NCBI GenBank assembly: GCA_016932435.1
Contig: JAFGCW010000001.1
Span: 1-22,051 of the forward strand
Length of the DNA stretch: 22,051 bases
Direction: 5' to 3'
DNA from: Dehalococcoidales bacterium
GTDB taxonomy: Bacteria; Chloroflexota; Dehalococcoidia; Dehalococcoidales; UBA2162
The notes under the pieces are model-generated. The model made no database searches, was not told the DNA's origin, and worked only from the letters and a program-made list of their open reading frames with translations. Both the position numbers and the translations under genes were made by a program. How positions within the stretch are numbered: the first letter of the stretch is position 1; each line of letters opens with the position of its first letter. Below are positions 15,145-22,051 of this stretch, piece by piece.

Positions 15145-16917
15145 ATGAAAGATGAAATTACGCTAAAGTGCTTTAATCCTCATGGAGTATTTAAGACAAT
15201 GAAACCATCCGGACTCACCCCTAGAATTGACAGCCTTGAGGGGAAGAAAGTCGGAATTTTCTGGGACGGTAAGGCGGGTGGGAACAATTTCTGCGCCGCT
15301 GTTGAAGAACTTCTGAACAAGAAACTTCCAGATACAACAACCATGCGAGCTGAGTGGAATGATGTAGCATCGGCAGAGCGGGTCAAGAAAGAAATGGATA
15401 CGTTTATCCTTGCTATTGCAGATTCAGGAGCAGCGGGATGGATTTGGGCACAGCAGGTAATAGCACAGGAAAAACTCGGTATACCCGGTGTATTTGTGAT
15501 AGCAGATGTCGCCTACTGGAATGCTGAAATCTCGGCGAAGGACCACGGAATACCGGTAGTACGTATCATCAGAGTACCCAATATAGATTATTTCCCCAAT
15601 CGGGCGAGCGTGGAACAGGTGAGACCGGTTGCAGAATCAGTTATAGAGGATATTATCGAAGGACTGACGAAACCCCTCACGGAAGAAGAGAAAAACCCGA
15701 AAGTAGAATCAGAAAAAGAAACTCCACCATTTATTGAAATTAGAGCGGAGAGTTACGATTCTGCTTTTGAAAAGTTCAATCAGCTTTATCTTGAAAATCA
15801 CTGGGGTGACGGGTTGCCCTTAGTACCTCCCACTGAAGAAGCCGTTAAAAAGATGCTAACAGGGACCAGTCGTACTCCCGACGAAGTAATCGGGCGGGTT
15901 CCTTTCAGATACGGCATCGCTACAATTAAAAATGTGGCTGTCAATGCAGTAATGGCAGGAGCCAAACCTGAGTACCTGCCTGTAATAATCGCTGCCATAG
16001 AAGGCCTTGTCGATGAACAGCACTCCATACCTGAATATTCAATAAGTGCATTCTCTCATATGATGAGTTCGGAAGGTTCTATAGATATGATGATAATGGT
16101 AAGCGGTCCCATAGGTAAAGAGATAGATATGAACTGCGGCGTAGGCTTAGTTGCTCATTGCAACCAAGCCAATAATAGCATCGGGCGTGCTGTGGAACTA
16201 TGCATCATCAATCTGGGCGATGTATGGCCCGGTCAGATCGATATGGCCTTGGTAGGCCGTCCCAATTCTCATACTTATTATACGTTTGCTGAAAACCTGG
16301 ATGAAAGTCCCTGGGAATCGTTCAATGAGGGTCTGGGATATAAACCGGAAGATAGTTACGTGACCGTGTCCACAGTTGGAGGTGCTACACAAATTTATGC
16401 CGGGGGAGTGGTAGCACCCTGGAATGTAGAGCCGGTCCTCGATGCTATGGTTAGAGATATAGCCGGTACCCGCAGAGTATTCGGTCAATACAAAGTCGGT
16501 GTAGCTAATCCTGCAGCCCACCTCCCGAAAATTGTACTGGTGATCCATCCGGAGCTGGCAATCATGCTGGAACGCCACGGATTTAAGACAAAGCGGAGTC
16601 TGCGAGACCATTTCTACGAAACTACAAAAGTACCTTATGAAGACCTTACTGAGCAGGAGCTTAAGGGCATTAAAGACAGGATAAATCTTAAACCCGGTGG
16701 TTTATATTACCCCCAGGATGCACTCCCTGAAAACTTTTCAGCCACGCTTAAAGAATCCCTAAAGCCTGGTGGAAAGGTTCCGGTAATGAACCCCGACGAC
16801 ATTCATATCGTCGTATCAGGTACTATACCGGGATATTCTTTCTCAATGCGTTACATGCGTACGGCGCATCAAACGAAGCTGATAAAAGGAGCTACTTTAA
16901 CGAAATCTGGTCGATAA
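15145..16917 (+). CDS. UGSC-like two-domain protein, paralog 4
   Basis: This 590-residue close paralog of the proteins at 5844 and 7611 is encoded on the opposite strand. It starts MKDEITLKCFNPHGVFKTMKPSGLTPRIDSLEGKKVGIFWDGKAGG. The redox-motif position reads ADSGAAGWIWAQ, again without Cys or selenocysteine. The second domain has WGDGLPLVPPTEEAV, VNAVMAGAKPEYLPVI, AHCNQANNSIGRA (the second His of AHCH becomes Asn), SHTYYTFAENLDESPWESFNEGLGY and the common ending KGATLTKSGR. It carries the insertion RRVFGQYKVGVANPAAHLPK, resembling that of paralog 2, so the two are probably nearest relatives. A purine-rich site AGAGGT precedes the ATG. It appears monocistronic; the next gene starts 367 bases later. 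Function unknown, presumably the same activity as its paralogs under separate control. Confidence 0.75.
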   Translation: MKDEITLKCFNPHGVFKTMKPSGLTPRIDSLEGKKVGIFWDGKAGGNNFCAAVEELLNKKLPDTTTMRAEWNDVASAERVKKEMDTFILAIADSGAAGWIWAQQVIAQEKLGIPGVFVIADVAYWNAEISAKDHGIPVVRIIRVPNIDYFPNRASVEQVRPVAESVIEDIIEGLTKPLTEEEKNPKVESEKETPPFIEIRAESYDSAFEKFNQLYLENHWGDGLPLVPPTEEAVKKMLTGTSRTPDEVIGRVPFRYGIATIKNVAVNAVMAGAKPEYLPVIIAAIEGLVDEQHSIPEYSISAFSHMMSSEGSIDMMIMVSGPIGKEIDMNCGVGLVAHCNQANNSIGRAVELCIINLGDVWPGQIDMALVGRPNSHTYYTFAENLDESPWESFNEGLGYKPEDSYVTVSTVGGATQIYAGGVVAPWNVEPVLDAMVRDIAGTRRVFGQYKVGVANPAAHLPKIVLVIHPELAIMLERHGFKTKRSLRDHFYETTKVPYEDLTEQELKGIKDRINLKPGGLYYPQDALPENFSATLKESLKPGGKVPVMNPDDIHIVVSGTIPGYSFSMRYMRTAHQTKLIKGATLTKSGR

Positions 16918-16943
16918 TATATTTGACTCGCCGGAAAAGATAA

Positions 16944-17123
16944 TTTTATGAAGGGTCAAGTAACATCTACAGCGCAGCAAAGTTACGATTCGATGCAATC
17001 GGCATTATTTATGGACACTTCAACATAGAAGTAACACGGGACGACAATATAATATACGATTCTCTTCGGGGTAAAGATTATATAGCACATGGCGATGTTG
17101 TATTTCTCATCGCTGATAGATAA
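16944..17123 (+). pseudogene. Possible gene remnant without start codon
   Basis: An open frame of 59 codons between stops at 16941 and 17121 has no ATG, GTG or TTG at a sensible place, yet reads like a natural protein C-terminus: FDAIGIIYGHFNIEV, then DDNIIYDSLRGKDYI and AHGDVVFLIADR. The ending vaguely resembles beta-grasp (TGS/MoaD-like) C-termini with their GDVV motif, but I would not assign it. It fills the 367-base gap after paralog 4. It may be a 5'-truncated gene or a chance frame. Confidence 0.3.
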
Positions 17124-17284
17124 TTCAGTTATTCCTTATCGGAGAAATGTGTCACTTAAAGATCGTTTTCAATCCTTTTTTACAATACACAATATAAAGT
17201 TGACAATATGTAAAGCTAATGATAACGACAAGTATAACACTGAATCATGACTGATCGGTAAATAACACTGATGGAGGTGATGAT

Positions 17285-18430
17285 ATGCAGATTGAAAGCC
17301 TAGATATCCATCTGAGAAATAGAAATGAGGAATTGAGAAAAGCAAAGCAGAACGGGATCAAGATAATAGGCTATTTCCCGGGAAACTACGTGCCTGAGGA
17401 ATTAATTTACGCTTCCGGAGCAGTGCCGTTATGTCTTGTCGATGGTGGAAATTCAATCCCGGCTGATGCTGCACTATCAGTAGTACCAAGCGTCATTTGC
17501 CCCTTCGCGCGAACTCAACTTGGGGAAATGTCAGCAAAGACGAATCCATATTATGCCCTGGTTGATATGATTATAGCACCAATCACATGCCAGCATCTAA
17601 GGAAGGTGGTCGAGATATGGGAATACTACGGTGACTTGGAAATATTTAAACTAGGAATCCCTCATCGATATGATGGTGACTTTGAGTTGGATTATTATAC
17701 TGACAGGTTGAGAGCCCTAACCGACAGGCTACAAGCATTCACCGGAAACAATATCACACGTGAGAAAGTCAGCAAGGCGATTGAACTTTACAATAAATTG
17801 AGAGAACTCCTAAGGAAGATAAGTATGACGCGTTGTGCCGTTAACCCGCCACTTAGTGCCTTAGACTTCATCAGATTGAACCATGCCTCTTTCTATGCCG
17901 ACCCGGCTTTTACTGTAGATGTATTGGAATCTGTCTACCAAGATCTGGTTGGAAAGCAAAAAACGATTCAGGATGGCGCCCCGAGGCTATTGTTGATCGG
18001 GCCAAATATGAGTAATGGTGATTACAAGGTTCTGGAATTAGTTGAAGCGGCTGGTGGTCAGATTGTTATCGAAGAGATATATGAAGGCATTAGGTATTAC
18101 TGGCAGGTCATTGAAAATAAAGGTGATCTATATCAGTCTTTGGCTAAAGGTTACTTAGCAGATAGGCTCCCTGCGGCTTTTATGAGAAACTCAACGAAGA
18201 AAAGGCTGGGGTCTGCAATCGAACTGGTTAAGGAATTCGACGTGTCAGGGGTAATATGGTATGAACTGGCCAACTGTGAAACCTACGATTCTGAATCATA
18301 CTACTTTACCCGGCAGTTCGAGGAGTTGAAAATACCGATACTTGTTCTGGAATCAGAGTATGGTATAGCAAACGAAGGTCAACTCAGAACTCGAGTACAA
18401 GCTTTTATCGAAATAGTAAAAGGAGTATAG
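17285..18430 (+). CDS. 2-hydroxyacyl-CoA dehydratase / benzoyl-CoA reductase-type subunit (BcrB/HgdB family)
   Basis: This 381-residue protein belongs to the 2-hydroxyacyl-CoA dehydratase D-component family (PF06050 type), which also contains BcrB/BcrC of class I benzoyl-CoA reductase. Visible features are IIGYFPGNYVPEELIYASGAVPLCLVDGG, then C72 (SVICPFAR), C102 (ITCQHLRK) and C331 (YELANCETYD), the expected three cysteine ligands of a [4Fe-4S] cluster. The fourth site is usually substrate or water. The start at 17285 has GGAGG 7 bases upstream. It is followed after 4 bases by a second family member, so the two probably form a heterodimer that takes low-potential electrons. The ATP-dependent activator (HgdC/BcrA-D type) that such enzymes need is not in the window. 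Dehydration of a hydroxyacyl-CoA or reduction of an aromatic ring are both possible. Confidence 0.82.
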   Translation: MQIESLDIHLRNRNEELRKAKQNGIKIIGYFPGNYVPEELIYASGAVPLCLVDGGNSIPADAALSVVPSVICPFARTQLGEMSAKTNPYYALVDMIIAPITCQHLRKVVEIWEYYGDLEIFKLGIPHRYDGDFELDYYTDRLRALTDRLQAFTGNNITREKVSKAIELYNKLRELLRKISMTRCAVNPPLSALDFIRLNHASFYADPAFTVDVLESVYQDLVGKQKTIQDGAPRLLLIGPNMSNGDYKVLELVEAAGGQIVIEEIYEGIRYYWQVIENKGDLYQSLAKGYLADRLPAAFMRNSTKKRLGSAIELVKEFDVSGVIWYELANCETYDSESYYFTRQFEELKIPILVLESEYGIANEGQLRTRVQAFIEIVKGV

Positions 18431-18434
18431 AACA

Positions 18435-19814
18435 ATGGTCGAGTTTCTTAAGTTATGTGGTTTCGAACCGAAAGAGATAGAATCGGAGTTATCCAGAATA
18501 AATAAAGCGTTCAATAAACTGGGAATAACCGATGAAGATATTGAGCGGGGCACACAAAGACTAATCAAATATTATGATATGGAACTAAAAGGCGTGCGGA
18601 AAATTATGCGGCTGATCATAAAAGATGTCGTTAACTCAGTGCTGGCAAGAGAGGAGGGTAGAAAAAAGATAATCTTCGGATTCATGTCACCGGGCTTTAG
18701 TGTGTTCAGCACCGCGTTAGTATCGAAATCCAGCGAGGTACATGCAGCGGGACTTCATATTTTTCACTTCATACTTGGCTGTGTCTTCGATAAAATCGTC
18801 CCGGTACTGGAAGCGGCAGAAGAGAGATGGTTAAAAGCCGGACTGGTCGCTCATTGCGGTAACATTAAAGCGATGGCAGGGCTGTTTGCTTTGGACCTGA
18901 TTCCTCGCCCTGATCTCCTGGTGTGCTGCGGTTCGTTGTGCGACTCTGCACCTAAGACAACCAATTTACTGCAGGAGATTTATAACATACCTGCATGCAC
19001 CTATGACATATGTGCGGACAGGGAATTCAAGGAATACCAGGCGGCAACAGAACGGGTTGCCAGACTTGGAGCGAAAAGCTTGAGAAGTTTCAGGGATAGA
19101 CTGCAGGAAGTAGCGGGTGTTGAGATAACGGATGACCTGTTGACAGAGGTTACGGATGCCAGGCGTACTCTTGCTCATTCTATTGCTAATTTAATGAACT
19201 TGATATCAAACAGTGATCCGCTTGTGATAAGTGCGAATCATTCTCACGTATGGGGAAATCTGGACGCGTTATCGTTAAGTATAGATGGTCTGCCGGAGGC
19301 GACTGACGCGATAAACACACTATATGGAGAACTGAAGGAAAGAGTCGACAAGGAGACGGGGGTCGTAGAGAAAGGTGCGCTAAGAATATCGGCACTTCTT
19401 CCCTCGCATTTTTCTGATCCGAGAGCTGATTTTCTGGCAAGCGAACTCGGAATAGCTCTGGTATCGGGTGAAACTTTTGGCGGACGCCCTGTTGAGCTTG
19501 AGGGAGACATTTTTGAGAGAATGCAGATGGCGAACTTACAAGGTCCACTGGATAATTGCCTTTCGAAAAGGGTTCTCGCGATTATAGAAGAATGTAAAAA
19601 CTCGAATATCGACGGTGTATTGGACAGATATCATGTAGGATGCCGAACAACCTGCGGTGACGCTCTGATTATCAAGGATGCTATTACAAAGGAACTGGGG
19701 ATCCCCGTACTGTTACAGGAAAGAGATGATTTCGACCCTCGCTCTTATGATCACGAGGAGTTTAAGAGACAGCTGGAAGTATTCAAAACAATGATGGTCA
19801 AGAAAATCGGGTGA
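18435..19814 (+). CDS. 2-hydroxyacyl-CoA dehydratase / benzoyl-CoA reductase-type subunit (second subunit)
   Basis: This 459-residue partner of the upstream protein belongs to the same family. Residues ~80-200 carry the cluster-side motifs: FGFMSPGFSVFSTAL, VAHCGNIKAMAG (C141), LLVCCGSLCDSAP (C164, C165, C169) and IPACTYDICADREF (C188, C193). The C-terminal domain has GCRTTCGDALIIKDAITKELGIPVLLQERDDFDPRSY, the typical end with a cluster cysteine and an acidic D-x-x-D turn. It is unusually cysteine-rich around 141-193. The N-terminal ~70 residues are a charged helical extension. The AAAGGAG ribosome site overlaps the end of the preceding gene, suggesting translational coupling and equimolar subunits. 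A small ABM-domain gene follows after 17 bases. Substrate unknown. Confidence 0.8.
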   Translation: MVEFLKLCGFEPKEIESELSRINKAFNKLGITDEDIERGTQRLIKYYDMELKGVRKIMRLIIKDVVNSVLAREEGRKKIIFGFMSPGFSVFSTALVSKSSEVHAAGLHIFHFILGCVFDKIVPVLEAAEERWLKAGLVAHCGNIKAMAGLFALDLIPRPDLLVCCGSLCDSAPKTTNLLQEIYNIPACTYDICADREFKEYQAATERVARLGAKSLRSFRDRLQEVAGVEITDDLLTEVTDARRTLAHSIANLMNLISNSDPLVISANHSHVWGNLDALSLSIDGLPEATDAINTLYGELKERVDKETGVVEKGALRISALLPSHFSDPRADFLASELGIALVSGETFGGRPVELEGDIFERMQMANLQGPLDNCLSKRVLAIIEECKNSNIDGVLDRYHVGCRTTCGDALIIKDAITKELGIPVLLQERDDFDPRSYDHEEFKRQLEVFKTMMVKKIG

Positions 19815-19831
19815 ATAAAGGAGATAGAATT

Positions 19832-20119
19832 ATGATCGCAGCAGTGTCGTTATACAGGATGAAACCAGGGCATTACGATGAGATGGTCGCAATAGCCATA
19901 AATGGCCCAAATATTGTCAATAATATAAAAGGGTGTATAAGCGCTATATACTATGTTGATAAAGAAAAGGAAGAATACGGCTCGACAACGATATGGGAAA
20001 GTGTAGAAGATTATGAAGCTTTCCGGAATTCATTACCCGCCGAAACAATGCAACAACTCACGGAATGGAGCAGAGAACCATACGTTCTGAACATATACTA
20101 TAACGTATATAGTTCCTGA
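19832..20119 (+). CDS. Small ABM-domain (antibiotic biosynthesis monooxygenase-like) protein
   Basis: A 95-residue dimeric alpha/beta-barrel type protein: MIAAVSLYRMKPGHYDEMVA at the start, then a central region ending SAIYYVDKEKEEYGSTTIWESVEDYEAFRN, which fits the ferredoxin-like ABM fold (strand-helix-strand, WES motif). I chose ATG 19832 because AAGGAG lies 8 bases upstream; a GTG at 19811 would overlap the previous stop and lacks a site. ABM proteins include quinol monooxygenases and non-catalytic stress or sensor proteins; in an anaerobic setting an oxygenase role is doubtful. It is third in the 17285-20119 unit, so it likely supports the dehydratase/reductase pair. No terminator is apparent after it. 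Confidence 0.7.
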   Translation: MIAAVSLYRMKPGHYDEMVAIAINGPNIVNNIKGCISAIYYVDKEKEEYGSTTIWESVEDYEAFRNSLPAETMQQLTEWSREPYVLNIYYNVYSS

Positions 20120-20144
20120 ACAGGCAGTAATAACTGTATGTAGT

Positions 20145-20784
20145 CCGCGAAAGTGGGACAGTATAGCCAGTTGAATTAATAGACACTTACCGGGTATTGT
20201 CCTACTCCCTGGCAGCTCTATTATGGTCCCTTCTCTCCTTTAGTGTCTTGCTTTTAACCTCCTTTCTCTTCTGAATGATTTCAAGATGTCTGCCGATGTA
20301 AACGTCGTAAGGTGTGACATTGCCTAACCCTTCGTGGTAACGCCTGTAGTTGTAGTATTCGATAAATTCCATGATGGCTTCCTTCAATTCACCAGGCATA
20401 TCGTAGGGCACTTGGTTAATTTCTCCTTTGAGCGTACGATGGTATCTCTCAATCTTACCGTTGGTCTGGGGATGGAAGGGAGAGGTGGTAATGTGCCTGA
20501 TCCCCACCAAGCGCAGATATTGGGTAATTTGTTGGGATAGATAGCCGGCACCGTTGTCCGATAATAGCACCGTACAGTCTTCTATCGGCACATCCGTCAT
20601 GCCGGTGAAATCTACCGCTTGCTGCACAACATCCTGCAGAGATCCCCCTGTCATGTCTGTCTTTAAGTCCCACCCCAAAATGAACCGACTGAAGTCGTCC
20701 ATCACAGACTCCAGGTAATACCATCCCCAGCAGGCGACTTTCAGGTGGCAGCAATCAGTCCCCTAAAGCTCATTGATACGATTG
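20145..20784 (-). pseudogene. IS481/IS3-like transposase, 3' fragment with nonsense codon
   Basis: An rve-type DDE integrase core reads leftward to a stop at 20202-20204. Readable blocks are HLKVACWGWYYLESVMDDFSRFILGW, SDNGAGYLSQQ and SPFHPQTNGKIERYHRTLKGE, giving the last D and E of the triad. The first catalytic D (GTDCCHLKV) lies just after an in-frame TAG (minus-strand CTT TAG GGG), where relatives have NELWQTD, so W has become a stop. Homology ends near 20784 where an IS5-like fragment begins in the other direction; the whole N-terminal half is missing. The left end probably includes CCGCGAAAGTGGGACAGTAT near 20145-20164, a plausible terminal repeat. Non-functional. Confidence 0.82.
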
Positions 20785-20988
20785 GTACCTCCCAAAACAA
20801 ACCGGATTTTTGCATGGGAATATGATCGGGAGATGTACAAGAAGCGAAATGAGGTAGAGCGGCTTTTCAGAAGACTGAAAGGTTATCATAGAATCTTCTC
20901 GCGATTCGATAAACTCGACGTGGTGTTTATGTTTTTTATCTACTTCGCCCTTATCACCGATACCCTATTTAGTGTGAACACGTCCTAA
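20784..20988 (+). pseudogene. IS5-family transposase, C-terminal fragment
   Basis: About 68 codons encode VPPKTNRIFAWEYDREMYKKRNEVERLFRRLKGYHRIFSRFDKLDVVF, the C-terminal E-containing block (EVERLFRRLKGYRRI-x-SRFDKLD) of IS5-family DDE transposases, followed by FIYFALITDTL. The N-terminal two thirds are absent, and the stop at 20986-20988 lies on the junction with the AOR copy that begins at 20985. It is a relic, joined head-to-tail with the IS481-like fragment. Confidence 0.85.
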
Positions 20989-21491
20989 TAGATTTATGGT
21001 GGCACTTCTCCCGGCTGGTGACCCGTAAACCGGAAGAAAATGAATACCCGAGCATGCACAGGTCGTTATGCGATGGCTTAAACCATGGCGTGCATATACG
21101 TTTTTGCCCGGGGCACCCGGAAGGGCCTCAGGATGATGAAACATATTTTAAAAACATGGGTCTGGATGACCCAATCTGCCTAATGAATGATGCCATTAAT
21201 AAAGGCATCTTAAAGTTGAAGTGGGGTGGATGTTACGCTTGCCCTGTGAATTGTGCTTTGACCTGGCAGTCTAGTGACATAGACATACCCAGCGGCTCCG
21301 GTCAATGCAACGAATGGATGAGCTGGGCAACCTATGAGTGGCATGGATACAAGAAAGTGTGTGGTATTCCTGCCCTTCAGTTTAGTTCGTATAGTGATGA
21401 CATGAGCTTGAGTATAACCAATACCCTTGGATATCATTTCTTCTGGTTCTTCGAGCTTATTGACGATCTTTTTTTGAAGTATTATACTTAG
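20985..21491 (+). pseudogene. Internal fragment of an AOR-family gene, copy of 2971-3444
   Basis: Bases 20985-21458 match 2971-3444 of the AOR gene at a constant offset with no insertion or deletion (158 codons, about 87% identical protein by my count). The frame remains open with no stop, continuing for 11 unrelated codons to TAG at 21489-21491. The cluster motif is kept as CYACPVNC. N- and C-terminal parts needed for cofactor binding are missing, so it cannot be a working AOR. The copy begins exactly at the IS5-like fragment and ends abruptly at GAGCTT. Its divergence from the full gene suggests that it derives from a related AOR gene rather than a recent duplication. Confidence 0.9.
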
Positions 21492-21506
21492 TGGATGTAG
21501 TGCACC

Positions 21507-21577
21507 ATCGTATACGATAGCATAGAAGATATCGTACATGATACGGGATTATATGATTTACGTTTTTAATTTGTCAA
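21507..21577 (-). promoter_or_regulatory. Orphan third promoter with degenerate operator (P3/O3)
   Basis: On the minus strand TTGACA (21577-21572) and TATAAT (21553-21548) are perfect boxes with an 18-base spacer. Downstream lie GATATCGTAC (plus strand 21528-21537) and the 12-bp palindrome ATCGTATACGAT (21507-21518), which are pieces of the O1/O2 palindrome in a shifted arrangement. The promoter points into the AOR fragment in antisense, and no gene or leader RNA follows. It is probably a relic of another copy of the same control region. Confidence 0.65.
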
Positions 21578-21802
21578 GTGAAAATGTAGATTAATGTTGT
21601 TAAATTAATCGTGGTCACAACAAGTAAAAGATTCAGGTTACTAAATTGAGATGCCGCCGTTAGCACATATACCCAATATTATTGGACACACTTGTCTCGT
21701 TTTGAAGATTCTACATCAGAATAAACCAATTATACACGAGATAGATTAGTAAATAATCAATATTATTAGATATCTGAGATATAAGTCATCTGGTACTTAA
21801 AA
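21578..21802. other. AT-rich non-coding stretch
   Basis: About 225 bases without ORF, clear promoter or strong hairpin. It separates the orphan promoter from the CoA-transferase remnant and probably contains the breakpoint that removed the 5' part of that gene. Confidence 0.5.
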
Positions 21803-22051
21803 TACATTGACCTTGCTGAAACGGAGGTAGGATCTAGTGTCCTTGGAGAGACAATCATGGATTATACTATGAACGGCCGCGTCGCCGAACCGCAGGGAAA
21901 TAACCACCCCGGTATGGCTCCCCATAATAACTATCGCTGTAAGGGAGACGATAAATGGATCTCAATCGCTGTTAAAACAGAAGAAGAATGGATAAACTTT
22001 TGTAAGGCTATAGGAAATCCGGCCTGGACGAAAGAAGATAGATTCGCTGAT
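21803..22051 (+). pseudogene. CoA-transferase family III (CaiB/BaiF), 5'-truncated, runs off window
   Basis: The frame reads YIDLAETEVGSSVLGETIMD, then YTMNGRVAEPQGNNHPGMAP and HNNYRCKGDDKWISIAVKTE, the middle part of family III CoA-transferases (IDLSQ-x-EA, DYxxNGR-x-x-xPxGN, YxCKGDDxWIxIAV). These enzymes normally have about 180-200 further N-terminal residues, including the catalytic aspartate. A stop codon lies in frame at 21782-21784, so that part is absent. An internal ATG at 21857 has GGAG about 10 bases upstream but would yield an incomplete enzyme. The 3' end is outside the window. It most likely is a remnant cut by the same rearrangement that left the adjacent IS and AOR fragments. 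Confidence 0.8.

Noticed and set aside
20773..20988. A complete small gene at 20773-20988
   Set aside because: The sequence is the C-terminal block of an IS5-family transposase, with the rest missing.
1..22051. CRISPR arrays, tRNA or rRNA genes
   Set aside because: I saw no regularly spaced repeats and no cloverleaf or rRNA-like conserved segments on either strand.

Overview
The window looks like chromosomal DNA of an anaerobic bacterium of moderate GC. Visible traits are consensus -35/-10 promoters, strong Shine-Dalgarno sites, a tungsten/molybdenum AOR-family enzyme with a polyferredoxin partner, 2-hydroxyacyl-CoA dehydratase / benzoyl-CoA reductase-type subunits, and an expanded family of UGSC-like proteins. 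A Dehalococcoidia (Chloroflexota)-like or similar anaerobe fits this mix, but I infer that only from gene content; no marker gene is present.

Layout. 1-671: 5' part of an IS110-family transposase running off the left edge. 911-1145: consensus promoter, 22-bp palindromic operator and a structured leader RNA, followed by a long untranslated stretch. 1789-4308: ferredoxin plus AOR/BamB-like oxidoreductase. 4550-11259 (minus): amidohydrolase and three UGSC-like paralogs, probably one operon transcribed leftward. 11730-13571 (minus): a lone family-5 solute-binding lipoprotein, preceded by a second copy of the promoter-operator-leader RNA module (13664-13944). 14092-14910 (minus): Asp/Glu/hydantoin racemase-like protein, divergent from a fourth UGSC-like paralog (15145-16917). 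17285-20119: two dehydratase/reductase-type subunits and a small ABM-domain protein. 20145-21577: a graveyard of IS481-like and IS5-like fragments, a 474-bp copy of the middle of the AOR gene, and an orphan third promoter/operator. 21803-end: 5'-truncated CaiB-type CoA-transferase.

The genes suggest anaerobic metabolism of a CoA-linked or ring compound: uptake by the lipoprotein, hydrolysis by the amidohydrolase, racemisation, and low-potential reduction by the AOR and dehydratase-type enzymes. The substrate cannot be read from sequence.

The most interesting signal is the duplicated regulatory module. Two distant, oppositely oriented transcription units (AOR and solute-binding protein) share a 74-bp promoter/operator block of identical geometry, followed by leader RNAs of 124 and 128 nt. 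The leaders share sequence blocks and an outer helix with a covarying base pair. I do not recognise this RNA as a known riboswitch class.
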